Of a stretch of 64,000 nt of DNA, positions 25,751 to 33,760 are shown piece by piece. A program made the position numbers and the translations under genes. The notes beneath the pieces were generated by a model. The model ran no database searches, had not been told where the DNA came from, and was given only the letters and a program-made list of their open reading frames with translations. Numbering within the stretch: position 1 is the stretch's first letter; each line of letters starts with the position of its first letter. Source of the stretch: Microbispora catharanthi (lineage in GTDB: Bacteria > Actinomycetota > Actinomycetes > Streptosporangiales > Streptosporangiaceae); contig NZ_VDMA02000027.1 in NCBI RefSeq assembly GCF_006334915.2, forward strand, positions 56,014 to 120,013, given 5' to 3'.

Positions 25751-25867
25751 TAGCGGAGATGCGCATACGTGACGCTGGGTGTGACAACCGGCATATTTCG
25801 TAATGCGTGTTTTATACGTACAACCTCTGTGCCCACGCAGTTCGTGTGCCTCAGAAAGGGAAGTTCC
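25751..25867 (+). repeat. Conserved upstream block, copy 3
   Basis: 117 bp, the most diverged of the three blocks. The start (TAGCGGAGATGCGCATACGT) and end (CAGAAAGGGAAGT) are conserved, but the GTGAATCAC palindrome is lost. TTGACC again lies 15 nt upstream. Confidence 0.75.
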
Positions 25868-26563
25868 GTGGCTATCAAGTTGCCGGGTGGACGCACGATC
25901 GGCCTGATGACGGCTGGTGCTCTGGCTGGATCGGTCCTTGTCCTGGGTGGCGCGGCCACCGCTTCGTCGGCGAGTGACGTCGTGCTTTATGCCTGTGCCC
26001 ATAAGACCACGGGTGACATGCGTCTGGTCGACGACACCGAGGCGTGCAAGACGACCGAGACCAAGGTGTCGTGGAACCAGGCCGGTCCGCAGGGTCCCGC
26101 CGGTCCGCAGGGCCTCCAGGGCGAAAAGGGCGAACCCGGCCAGGACGGTAAGGACGGTAAGAACGGCGCTCCGGGTCAGGACGGTAAGGACGGCGCTCCG
26201 GGTCAGGACGGCAAGGACGGTGAGGACGGCGCCCCAGGTCAGGACGGCAAGAGCGCCTGCGAGATCTGGAACAAGGGCGCCTGCAGCGCCGGCGACGAGG
26301 CCGACTTCCTGAAGTGGCTCAAGGGCCAGGGCTCCGGCGGCGCCCCGACGCTGACCTCGCGGATGGCGAGCCAGTTCATCTCGGGGAACAGCGCATCCGT
26401 CTCCTGCGCGGCGGGAGAGACGGTCACCGGCGGCGGCTACAAGATCAACTCGAGTAGGACCGTCACGGGCAGCTACATGAGCGGCAACGGCTGGAGGGTC
26501 GAGCTGGCGAGCGACGGCGAGGGCAACGGCCTCGTCTACGCCATCTGCACCAAGATCTCGTAA
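25868..26563 (+). CDS. Secreted collagen-like protein 3
   Basis: A 231 aa third paralogue. The signal-peptide region is the same as in genes 1 and 2 up to about residue 37. The Cys43/Cys60 domain has diverged (YACAHKTTGDMRLVDDTEAC). The collagen part is short (about 73-127) and dominated by GQDGKDG repeats. A variant of the linker follows (KSACEIWNKGACSAGDEADF, LKWLKGQG) with two extra Cys, then a C-terminal domain with VSCAAGETVTGGGYKI and LVYAICTKIS. Four more Cys than expected suggests disulfides that cross-link or brace the trimer (inference). Confidence 0.87.
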   Translation: MAIKLPGGRTIGLMTAGALAGSVLVLGGAATASSASDVVLYACAHKTTGDMRLVDDTEACKTTETKVSWNQAGPQGPAGPQGLQGEKGEPGQDGKDGKNGAPGQDGKDGAPGQDGKDGEDGAPGQDGKSACEIWNKGACSAGDEADFLKWLKGQGSGGAPTLTSRMASQFISGNSASVSCAAGETVTGGGYKINSSRTVTGSYMSGNGWRVELASDGEGNGLVYAICTKIS

Positions 26564-26578
26564 GAGCGGCCCGGTGGA

Positions 26579-26598
26579 GTCCGCGGGGCTCCGCGGAC
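26579..26598 (+). terminator. Hairpin after collagen-like gene 3
   Basis: GTCCGCGG (26579-26586) pairs with CCGCGGAC (26591-26598) around GGCT. Confidence 0.65.
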
Positions 26599-26647
26599 GC
26601 GCCGCCCATACTTGCCGTACGCGATGAGGCGTTGGCGTACGGCACTG

Positions 26648-26685
26648 CGAAGGCCCTTCCGGAGGGGTTACCGGAAGGGCCTTCG
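26648..26685. terminator. Strong 15-bp terminator
   Basis: CGAAGGCCCTTCCGG (26648-26662) pairs perfectly with CCGGAAGGGCCTTCG (26671-26685) over an 8-nt loop. It is followed by TCGGTTTCG. The same stem core (GAAGGCCCTTCCGG) recurs at 34405-34448. Confidence 0.85.
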
Positions 26686-26718
26686 TCGGTTTCGGGGGCC
26701 GTTGCCGGCTCCGGAGCC

Positions 26719-26724
26719 TAAGGT
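26719..26724 (+). promoter_or_regulatory. Candidate -10 hexamer before the methyltransferase
   Basis: TAAGGT ends 8 nt before ATG 26733. It may be a -10 of a leaderless transcript, or AAGGTG may serve as a ribosome site; the sequence does not decide. Confidence 0.3.
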
Positions 26725-26732
26725 GTCCGATC

Positions 26733-27395
26733 ATGACCGAGCCCTCCTACCTGCAGGCCGCCCGGGTGGCCTACGACGCCGTCGCCGGGGACTACGCCGA
26801 TCGCCTCCGGCACCAGTTGAACGAGAAGCCGTTCGAGCGCGCGATGCTCGCCGCGTACGCCGAGATCGTGCGGGCGTCGGGCGTTCCCGGGCCGGTGGCC
26901 GACGTCGGCTGCGGGCCCGGCCGGATCACGGCGCACCTGCACGCGCTCGGCCTGGACGTCTTCGGCGTCGATCTGTCGCCGGGCATGATCGCGGTGGCCC
27001 GGCGCGAGCATCCGGACCTGCGATTCGAGGAGGGGGCGATGGCGGCCCTGGACATCGCCGACGCGGCCCTCGGCGGCGTCGTCGCGTGGTACTCGATCAT
27101 TCACACCCCGCCGGAGCGGCAGCCGGCGGTGCTGGCCGAGTTCCACCGGGTGCTGGCTCCGGGCGGCCATCTGTTGCTCGCCTTCCAGGTCGGTGACGAG
27201 CCCTTCCATGCGGCGGAGGTATTCGGCCGGCAGGTCGCGCTCGACTTCCACCGCCTGTCGCCGGACCGAACGGCGACGATGCTGGCCGAGGCCGGACTGC
27301 CAGTGGTGGCACAGCTGAAGACCGAACGCCGCGAGTTCGAGCGAACCCCTCAGGCGTACCTCGTCGCCCGCAAACCAGCGCCTTCCCGGCTGTGA
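26733..27395 (+). CDS. Class I SAM-dependent methyltransferase
   Basis: A 220 aa Rossmann-fold methyltransferase. Motif I is VADVGCGPGRITAHLHALG (about 55-73), motif II FGVDLSPGMIAVARREHP, and motif III/IV GGVVAWYSIIHTPPERQP, with RVLAPGGHLLLAF as the post-motif strand. It is of the UbiE/methyltransf_25 type. The substrate is unknown. It stands alone between the strong terminator at 26.65 kb and the convergent PucR-type gene (24 bp between the stops). Confidence 0.9.
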   Translation: MTEPSYLQAARVAYDAVAGDYADRLRHQLNEKPFERAMLAAYAEIVRASGVPGPVADVGCGPGRITAHLHALGLDVFGVDLSPGMIAVARREHPDLRFEEGAMAALDIADAALGGVVAWYSIIHTPPERQPAVLAEFHRVLAPGGHLLLAFQVGDEPFHAAEVFGRQVALDFHRLSPDRTATMLAEAGLPVVAQLKTERREFERTPQAYLVARKPAPSRL

Positions 27396-27419
27396 GACGG
27401 AGACCCTCCTCGGGTCGGC

Positions 27420-28616
27420 TCAGACGGCCGGGAACGAGGTGTCGCCCGAGGGGGATGGGCGGTAGCGGCCGGAGAGGCGGGCGAGTTTGAGGCTGAGATG
27501 CAGGCTCAGCCGCTCCTCGCCGTCCCTGAGATCGGTCTCCGCCAGCTCCTCGACCCGGCGGAGGCGATAGTAGAGCGACGTACGGTGCAGGCGGAGCCGG
27601 CGGGAGACGGCCTGGGCGTTGCCGGCGAGGTCGAGGTAGATCTCCAGGGTCTCCAGCAGCGGCCGGTGCTGGGCCTCGTCCAGCAGCCGTGCCAGCCCCG
27701 GATGGAGGTTGCCGTGCGGCACTCCGGACAGCATGCGATAGACACCGAGGCCGTCCCACTCCGCCGAGCGCCCGAACTCCGGCACCTTCGCGACGACCTC
27801 GGCGGCGTGCAACGCCTCCTCGTACGACTCGGCCGCGAGGGAGAGCGAGGAGCGTGGCGAGCCGATCCCGACCAGGACCGGCGTCCCGAGGGCCGCGTGC
27901 ATCTCCTCCGAGAAGGCGCGGGTGCCCGCGGTGAGCAGTACGGCGTGGTCGTAGCGCACCAGGTGCAGGGGATGGTGCCTGGCCAGGCGCCGCCGCAGGG
28001 CCAGCAGCCCGCGTTCCAGCGTCAGCCGCAGGGTCTCGTCGGCCCCGCCGCGGACGGGCCTGGCGACAGCCACGGTCACGGGCACGCCGTGAGGGAACGC
28101 ACCCGCCTCGATGAGGGTCCTGTCGGCGTCGGGCTCGCGGAGCAGCAGCCCGGTGACGGCCTCCAGCTCGCGGCGCGAGGCGAGCTCGGAGGCCAGGCTC
28201 TCGTGGAACAGGGTCAGGGCAAGGGTGGGCGTGGCCTCCGCCGCGGCCGCGATCTCCGGCTCGGTCATGGCCGGAGCCGCGTCGATGAACCAGAGGAAGC
28301 CGAGCGGCAGGCCGTCGTGCCGGACAGGGACGCAGACCCGCGGCAGCAGCCCCAGCTCCGGGGCGCCGGGCGTGCGCAGCGGTTCGGTCGCCTCGTGGAT
28401 GCCCGCGGCGCGCAGGAAAGCGCGCACGTCGGGGGTGGTGTGGCGGCGCAGGATCGAGTGGCGGCGGACGTCGTCCATCAGCCCGTCCTGCTCGCTGTAG
28501 GCGACGACGCGCTGGCGGCCGTCCTCGAGCAGCAGGGGTCTTTCGAGGCGAAGGGCGAGGTCGTCCACGATTCGCTGCAGATCCACCACTCGGCCTCCAC
28601 CTGGACGCTTCGACAT
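27420..28616 (-). CDS. PucR/CdaR-type transcriptional regulator
   Basis: A 398 aa protein. The N-terminal half has a GAF-like sensing part (RVCVPVRHDGLPLGFLWFID at about 105-125), a middle GGDEF-like CdaR region and a C-terminal HTH_30 at about 325-385 (ETLEIYLDLAGNAQAVSRRL; HRTSLYYRLRRVEELAETDL). Such regulators respond to small metabolites such as purine-degradation or sugar-acid compounds. ATG 28616 directly abuts the inverted repeat at 28617-28650. The gene is divergent from the secreted metalloprotease, its likely target. Confidence 0.85.
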   Translation of the reverse strand: MSKRPGGGRVVDLQRIVDDLALRLERPLLLEDGRQRVVAYSEQDGLMDDVRRHSILRRHTTPDVRAFLRAAGIHEATEPLRTPGAPELGLLPRVCVPVRHDGLPLGFLWFIDAAPAMTEPEIAAAAEATPTLALTLFHESLASELASRRELEAVTGLLLREPDADRTLIEAGAFPHGVPVTVAVARPVRGGADETLRLTLERGLLALRRRLARHHPLHLVRYDHAVLLTAGTRAFSEEMHAALGTPVLVGIGSPRSSLSLAAESYEEALHAAEVVAKVPEFGRSAEWDGLGVYRMLSGVPHGNLHPGLARLLDEAQHRPLLETLEIYLDLAGNAQAVSRRLRLHRTSLYYRLRRVEELAETDLRDGEERLSLHLSLKLARLSGRYRPSPSGDTSFPAV

Positions 28617-28650
28617 TTGTAGGAGAAGGGCCCGTTCGTCTTCCCTACAA
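28617..28650. promoter_or_regulatory. Inverted repeat between the PucR gene and the protease
   Basis: TTGTAGG at 28617-28623 and CCTACAA at 28644-28650 are exact inverted copies with a GAGAAG/CTTC extension inside. It begins at the base before the PucR start codon and ends 44 bp before the protease start. Candidate autoregulatory operator. Confidence 0.55.
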
Positions 28651-28694
28651 GTGACCGATGATCTGCGTCAATAGTCTCTATAGCGTCATAATTC

Positions 28695-30803
28695 GTGAAA
28701 CTCTCAAAAACGCTGTTCCCGGGCATAGTGGCGGCTATTGCGCTCGCCCCGCTCGCGCTGACGGCGGCTCCCGCCTCCGCGGCTCCCGGCGGAGACCCGG
28801 ATCACCCTTGGCGTCGTGACCACTGGCCCCAGATCCAGCCCTGGCAGCGCGACCAGCCGGACGAGGCGCAGGCCCTGCGTGGCCGCCCGTCGCGGGTCGT
28901 CGCGCCGATCGACCCGCAGAACTGGAAGAACCCCGACCACATGACGTGGGCGGACTACAAGAAGATCCCGGGCACCGACTGGGCGAACCCCGCCGTGAAG
29001 GGCTCCGCGCGCACCTTCAAGGGCGCGCTCGTGCTGGTGGACTATCCCAACCAGCCGTTCGTGGTCACCCGGCCGCAGAACTCGACCGTCTTCGGCAACC
29101 CCAGCGCCGAGGCCCACGACATCCCCCGTGACCAGGTCGCCAAGTTCTACCAGGACTTCCTCAACACCCCCAACCAGCTCAACAAGGGCCACACCCTGCA
29201 CGAGTACTGGATGGAGGACTCCGGCGGCCGGTACGGCGTCGACCTCACCGCCTTCGGCCCCTACACCATGCCGGGCAAGTCGTACGAGTACGGCATGGAG
29301 TATCAGCGGGACGCCTGCCCGGCGGGGGACAACTGCAACAGGAACCTGCGTACGGACGGCAACGCCGCCTGGCTGAACGACGTCGGCCAGGAGGTGGCGA
29401 GCCAGTTCGACTTCGTCTTCTACCTGAGCGCCGGCCAGGACGAGTCGTCGACCTGGCAGGAGTTCGGCATGATGAAGTTCCCCACCAAGGAGGACGTCAC
29501 CGACGACTTCGGCCCGCCGGACCCGAACCTGCCCAACTGGTCGAAGACGCGCTACGTGGACTGGACCTCGTGGGCCGCGGGCTCGGCGTTCTGGCCGAAC
29601 GCGCGCTTCGGCATCGACTCGGTCCAGACCGAGAGCTCCGGCATGGGGACGTTCGCCCACGAGTTCAGCCACATCATGGGCATCGCCGACAACTACAACA
29701 ACCCGTACGGTGTCCCGGCCCGCCGGGCGTACACCGGCATCTGGGAGATGCTCAGCCGGGGCAGCTTCAACGGACCGGGCGGCCCGCACAGCCGCTGGCT
29801 GATCCCGCCCACCGCGGGCGCGTCCATGGGCGCCCAGCACATGCTGCGCAACAAGATCAAGCTGAACATGGTGGACGAGCAGAACGTCCTGCGCCTGTCG
29901 CGTGACGCGCTCGCCCAGTCGGGCCTCGTCGTCGCCGACGTCACGGCCCGCGCCGTCCAGCCGGGCAATAACGGCCTGACGGGCGTGAACATCGCCTTCG
30001 GCACCGGCGACAAGTCCACGGGCTCGTGCAACACCGCGACCGATCCCCTGTGCGACGGCGGCGGCTACGACAACTACACGGTCGAGGTCGTCGACCGCGT
30101 GGGGACCGACTCGTTCACCCCCGACTCCGGTGTGCTGCTGGCCAAGACCAAGGACCAGGACAGGGCGCCGTTCGAGTGGGTGATCGACGCCAACCCGCAG
30201 GACATCGACATGACCGACTACGTGCTGCCCGACGGCACCAAGGTCCCGATCACGATCGGCGACTACCGGCAGCTCGCCGACGCGCTCTTCCACGCCGGCA
30301 CCGACTCCGGCAGCCGGTACGAGTACGTGGACCAGGTCAACCGCCTGCAGTTCTACGTCATCGACCCGCACCGCGACCGCGACGGAACGCTGTCGTACAC
30401 GGTCGCCGTCCGCTCGCTCGACGGGTCGGGCCCGCAGAAGCGGGGCGTGAAGCTGCTCCCGGGCGCCGGAGTCCCCACGGCCCAGAAGGGCGTGTCGACC
30501 TGCCGGTTCCCGCTGTTCAACACCGGCAAGGCGGCGCCCGCGCAGGGACAGCACCCCGAGGACGTCGGCAAGTACCTCAACAGCGACGTCTACCGCCTGC
30601 AGGCCAAGGTCGACGGGAAGGGCTGGTCGGTGATCACGCCGAACGCCCTCACCGCGGTCGGCTTCGGCACGCACGACGACGTCACCGTCCACGCCCAGCG
30701 TGCCGACGGCGGCAGCCGCCTGGCCACCGTCACGCTCACGGCCACCTCGGAGAGCGACCCCACCAAGACCGCGACGGCCGAGTGCCACGTCATCGGTCTC
30801 TAG
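28695..30803 (+). CDS. Secreted M6-family zinc metalloprotease
   Basis: A 702 aa exported protease. The signal peptide is 1-29 (two Lys, hydrophobic core, APASAAPGG). The zinc site HEFSH (His322-Glu323, His326) stands in TFAHEFSHIMGIADNYNNPY. An Ig-like or M6-type C-terminal region follows with CNTATDPLCDGGGYDNYTVE and a last domain with ALTAVGFGTHDDVTVHAQR. M6 enzymes (immune inhibitor A type) degrade host or environmental proteins after Ca/Zn binding. GTG 28695 has no Shine-Dalgarno; AT-rich CTATAGCGTCATAAT just before it may hold a promoter for a very short leader. Divergent from the PucR-type regulator. Confidence 0.88.
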   Translation: MKLSKTLFPGIVAAIALAPLALTAAPASAAPGGDPDHPWRRDHWPQIQPWQRDQPDEAQALRGRPSRVVAPIDPQNWKNPDHMTWADYKKIPGTDWANPAVKGSARTFKGALVLVDYPNQPFVVTRPQNSTVFGNPSAEAHDIPRDQVAKFYQDFLNTPNQLNKGHTLHEYWMEDSGGRYGVDLTAFGPYTMPGKSYEYGMEYQRDACPAGDNCNRNLRTDGNAAWLNDVGQEVASQFDFVFYLSAGQDESSTWQEFGMMKFPTKEDVTDDFGPPDPNLPNWSKTRYVDWTSWAAGSAFWPNARFGIDSVQTESSGMGTFAHEFSHIMGIADNYNNPYGVPARRAYTGIWEMLSRGSFNGPGGPHSRWLIPPTAGASMGAQHMLRNKIKLNMVDEQNVLRLSRDALAQSGLVVADVTARAVQPGNNGLTGVNIAFGTGDKSTGSCNTATDPLCDGGGYDNYTVEVVDRVGTDSFTPDSGVLLAKTKDQDRAPFEWVIDANPQDIDMTDYVLPDGTKVPITIGDYRQLADALFHAGTDSGSRYEYVDQVNRLQFYVIDPHRDRDGTLSYTVAVRSLDGSGPQKRGVKLLPGAGVPTAQKGVSTCRFPLFNTGKAAPAQGQHPEDVGKYLNSDVYRLQAKVDGKGWSVITPNALTAVGFGTHDDVTVHAQRADGGSRLATVTLTATSESDPTKTATAECHVIGL

Positions 30804-30848
30804 GGTGACCGCGCCCGCCCTCCCGGCCACCCCTCCCGCCGTGTCGGC

Positions 30849-30867
30849 GGCGCCCCGTGGTGGCGCC
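30849..30867. terminator. Hairpin between convergent genes
   Basis: GGCGCC (30849-30854) pairs with GGCGCC (30862-30867) across CCGTGGT, between the M6 protease gene and the convergent aminotransferase-fold gene. Confidence 0.45.
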
Positions 30868-30911
30868 GTGACCACCGGTCTGGGGTGCGCCGGAGGGTTC
30901 GGCGCCCGGGC

Positions 30912-31931
30912 TCAGATCAGCGCCGCGACGGCGGTGTCCACGTCGGCTTCCGTCGTGTAGAGGTGGAAGGCGAGGCGTGCCGCGCCGTTGCGGACGGATG
31001 CGCGGATGCCGGCCGCCGCGAGCCGCTGGGCCGCGCCCGGGCGGGTGACGCTGACGATCGCGCTGTCGCCGGGCGGCATGCCGAGGCCGGTCCGGAACCG
31101 GTTGGCCAGCCGTACGTCGTGGTCGTTGATCGGACCGATGCCGATCTCCAGGAGCAGCTCCAGCGTGGGGGCGGCCGCGACATAGGAGAACCAGGGGGTG
31201 GCGATGTCGAATCGCCGGGCGTCCTTCGCCAGCCGCAGGGGCGGGCCGTACGACGCGTCGCCGTCACCGGCGTACCAGTTGGCGGCGATCGGCCGGATGC
31301 GGTCGCGCACGGCCGGGCTCACGTAGCAGAAGGCGGTGCCGCGCGGGCACATCAGCCACTTGTACGCCGAGACGGCGAGGACGTCGAAGGGCGTCGCGTC
31401 GACCGGCGTCCAGCCGACCGCCTGGGTGGCGTCGGCGACGACGAGTGCGCCGTGCGTCCGCGCCGCCGCGACGACCTCGTCCGCGGCCGCGACCTCACCC
31501 GTCGCGGACTGGACCAGGCTGAAGGCGACCGCGTCCGTGCGCTCGTCGATCGCTCCGGGCAGGTCCGCGGGCGGCACCGTGCGCACGTCGAGATCGTGCG
31601 CGAGCCAGGGGAACAGGTTCGACGTCTGCTCGATGTCGGGGACGACGACGCGCGAACCGGGCGGCAGCGAGGCCGCGACCGGGGCCAGCACCTGCGACGC
31701 GGAGGCGCCCACGGCCACGTCGTCGGCCGCGACGCCGACCAGCCGCGCGAACGCGGCGCGCGCGCGATCGGTGGACCGGTCCCACTTGTCCCAGCCGTTG
31801 GCCCCGCGACGCCACTCGGCCAGCGCGCTCTGTAGCGCCTCGAACGCCGGCTCGGGCGGTATGCCGTAGCTCGCGGTGTTCAGCCATCCCGGCTCCGGAT
31901 CCCACAGACGTACCGCCTCGTCAAGATTCAT
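30912..31931 (-). CDS. Class V aminotransferase-fold PLP enzyme
   Basis: A 339 aa PLP-dependent enzyme of the cysteine-desulfurase/isopenicillin-epimerase group. The phosphate-binding Ser/Thr region is AVGASASQVLAPVAASLP, the PLP-stacking Asp is in VVADATQAVGWTPVD, and the Schiff-base Lys is in VSAYKWLMCPRGTAF. ATG 31931 is chosen because the conserved N-terminus (EPGWLNTASYGIPPEP) follows closely and TAGGCT lies 7 nt upstream, which suits a leaderless start. No Fe-S assembly genes are nearby, so a desulfurase role is not implied; the substrate is unknown. Confidence 0.87.
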   Translation of the reverse strand: MNLDEAVRLWDPEPGWLNTASYGIPPEPAFEALQSALAEWRRGANGWDKWDRSTDRARAAFARLVGVAADDVAVGASASQVLAPVAASLPPGSRVVVPDIEQTSNLFPWLAHDLDVRTVPPADLPGAIDERTDAVAFSLVQSATGEVAAADEVVAAARTHGALVVADATQAVGWTPVDATPFDVLAVSAYKWLMCPRGTAFCYVSPAVRDRIRPIAANWYAGDGDASYGPPLRLAKDARRFDIATPWFSYVAAAPTLELLLEIGIGPINDHDVRLANRFRTGLGMPPGDSAIVSVTRPGAAQRLAAAGIRASVRNGAARLAFHLYTTEADVDTAVAALI

Positions 31932-31938
31932 CCTGGTA

Positions 31939-31944
31939 AGCCTA
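31939..31944 (-). promoter_or_regulatory. Candidate -10 hexamer of a leaderless transcript
   Basis: On the minus strand TAGGCT stands 7 nt before ATG 31931 and no ribosome site is present. Same layout as at 6861 and 54829. Confidence 0.4.
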
Positions 31945-32051
31945 GGTCGTATCTGACAAATCATGGCCCTGCTGCGCGTGGCCCAGGCGGCGACTGGGCA
32001 CGACACCACGATTCGGCGTCGACCGAAGTGTTTCCGCGACAGTGTTGCCTC

Positions 32052-33020
32052 ATGGCCGAGATGACCTCTGCGCACTGTCGTGCTCGTGACGTCGAAAGCT
32101 CGATGCTCTCGACTCCTGGCGAGCCAGACCTGTTCGTCAGCCGGCAGCGCCCGTGCCGTGGCCGCGAGCCGCGGTCCTTGCCGGCCGTGCTCTACGTTCA
32201 CGGTGCCACTTTCCCGTCCGCGTTGTCGGTGAGCTATCCGCTGGACGGCCGGTCCTGGGGGGCGGATCTCGCCGAAGCGGGCCTGGACGTCTGGGCGTTC
32301 GACTTCGCCGGGTTCGGCCGCTCGGAACGCTACCCGGGCCAGGATGGAGACCCGGCCCGTGTCCCGCCGCTGGGCAGGGCACACGAGTCGGCCCGCCAGC
32401 TCGAACGCGTGTTGAAGCACGTCGTAGCCGTCCGCGGCGGTGGGCGGGTGTCGTTGCTGGCGCACTCATGGGGAACCATGGTCGCCGGCCTGGTCGCCGG
32501 GCGCTTTCCGGAATCGGTCGACCGGCTGGTCCTGTTCGCGCCGTTCGCGCGCCGTGATTTGACCGGCCTGCCGGATGCGGCCGCTCTGGGCGGCTGGTTT
32601 CCCCTGACTGTCGCCGAGCAGCACTCCCGCTTCGTCAGCGACGTCCCGGACGGGCACCCACCCGTGCTGACCCCGCAGTTCGACCAGTGGGCGTCGGAAT
32701 GGCTGGCGACCGACCCGGTCTCCGGCGGGGGCAGCACGCCGAGTGTGCGTACCCCCAGCGGGCCACGGGCCGACATGCTCGCCGCGTGGTCGGGCGATCT
32801 GCCCTACGAGCCAGGTCTGATCGAGGCGCCGACCTGCATCGTCCGGGGTGAGTGGGACTCGATGTGCACGGACGAGGACGCCCGTGGCCTGTTCGCCGCG
32901 CTCACGTCATCGCCGCTGCGGCAGGACGTCAAGATCAGTGAGGGAGGCCACCTCATGCATCTGGAGTCCGGCCGTCGCGCACTCTACCGCGCAGCCGCGG
33001 GGTTCCTGCTCGGCGCGTGA
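32052..33020 (+). CDS. Alpha/beta hydrolase
   Basis: About 322 aa. Oxyanion region LYVHGATFPSAL; DFAGFGRSERYPG loop; nucleophile elbow LLAHSWGTMVAGLVAGRFPE (Ser in HSWGT); late His in ISEGGHLMHLESG. All elements of an active serine hydrolase are present. The start is uncertain (ATG 32052 or 32061, or GTG 32028) because there is no clear ribosome site. The next gene begins 41 bp later and may form an operon. Substrate unknown; likely an ester or lactone. Confidence 0.85.
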   Translation: MAEMTSAHCRARDVESSMLSTPGEPDLFVSRQRPCRGREPRSLPAVLYVHGATFPSALSVSYPLDGRSWGADLAEAGLDVWAFDFAGFGRSERYPGQDGDPARVPPLGRAHESARQLERVLKHVVAVRGGGRVSLLAHSWGTMVAGLVAGRFPESVDRLVLFAPFARRDLTGLPDAAALGGWFPLTVAEQHSRFVSDVPDGHPPVLTPQFDQWASEWLATDPVSGGGSTPSVRTPSGPRADMLAAWSGDLPYEPGLIEAPTCIVRGEWDSMCTDEDARGLFAALTSSPLRQDVKISEGGHLMHLESGRRALYRAAAGFLLGA

Positions 33021-33061
33021 TCGTCCGTGCCTGCTGTCACCACACCTATGGAGGTGTCTGA

Positions 33062-33691
33062 ATGTTCGTCGTGTTGTTCGAGGTCCAACCCCACGCTGAG
33101 CTGTGGGATGAGTACCTCGGCGTCGCCGCGCTACTGCGGCCGGAACTCGAAACAGTCGATGGCTTCGTCGACAACACCCGCTTCGCCAGTGCCCGCACGC
33201 CCGGCCGGTTGCTGTCGTTGTCGACCTGGCGGGACGAGAAGGCGCTCGTCCGATGGCGCGCCCATGCCGTCCACCACGAGCACGGGCAGCGACGGGGCCG
33301 GTCCGAGATATTCACCGACTACCGGATTCGGGTCGCCGAGGTGACCCACGACACCCATGCCCCCGACGGCATCCCGGTCGTCCGGAGCAGGAGCGACGTG
33401 ACGGAGACCGGGTCCGCCGCCGCCGTCACGATTCTCGAACCACTCGACGCAGCGCGACCTGACGCGCTGCTCGACCTTCGCGCAACCGCGGGGCTCGTCG
33501 ACGTCGAGCGCTACGACGGCGTCCTCGACCCCCACGCCCCACTGCTCTTGGCTTCTTGGACCGGCCCTGACGCCGCAGAAGCCAGCACCCCGCCGCTCAC
33601 GGACGTCCGGATCCGCCATGCCACAGTGATCCGCGAATATGGGATGCGCGATCGCCGGGAGGCTCCCCAGTACTTCCCGGACGTCCGGTGA
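33062..33691 (+). CDS. Antibiotic-biosynthesis-monooxygenase (ABM) domain protein
   Basis: A 209 aa protein. The N-terminal ferredoxin-like ABM domain has MFVVLFEVQPHAELWDEYLG, PELETVDGFVDNTRF and LLSLSTWRDEKALVRWRAH. A second, weaker half (VTILEPLDAARPDALLDLRA; LLLASWTGPDAAE) looks like a degenerate repeat of the same fold, so one chain may form the usual dimer. These small cofactor-free oxygenases act on aromatic polyketides, or serve as heme-degrading or signalling proteins. GGAGGTG precedes ATG 33062. It probably works with the hydrolase upstream. Confidence 0.82.
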   Translation: MFVVLFEVQPHAELWDEYLGVAALLRPELETVDGFVDNTRFASARTPGRLLSLSTWRDEKALVRWRAHAVHHEHGQRRGRSEIFTDYRIRVAEVTHDTHAPDGIPVVRSRSDVTETGSAAAVTILEPLDAARPDALLDLRATAGLVDVERYDGVLDPHAPLLLASWTGPDAAEASTPPLTDVRIRHATVIREYGMRDRREAPQYFPDVR

Positions 33692-33760
33692 CCGCGGCCG
33701 GGCCCGCAACGTCTCCTCCGACGTGCTGGCCGCCGTCGTCGAACCCGAAGGTCGCTCCGG

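Noticed and set aside
24003..26257. Repetitive DNA in the collagen-like genes, checked as CRISPR or minisatellite
   Set aside because: Repeats are 9-nt-based, in frame and code for Gly-X-Y. There are no spacers of constant length and no cas genes.
28704..30875. 723-codon minus-strand frame opposite the M6 protease
   Set aside because: The protease has a signal peptide and an HExxH site on the plus strand; the antisense product is Val/Gly/Arg-rich without domains.
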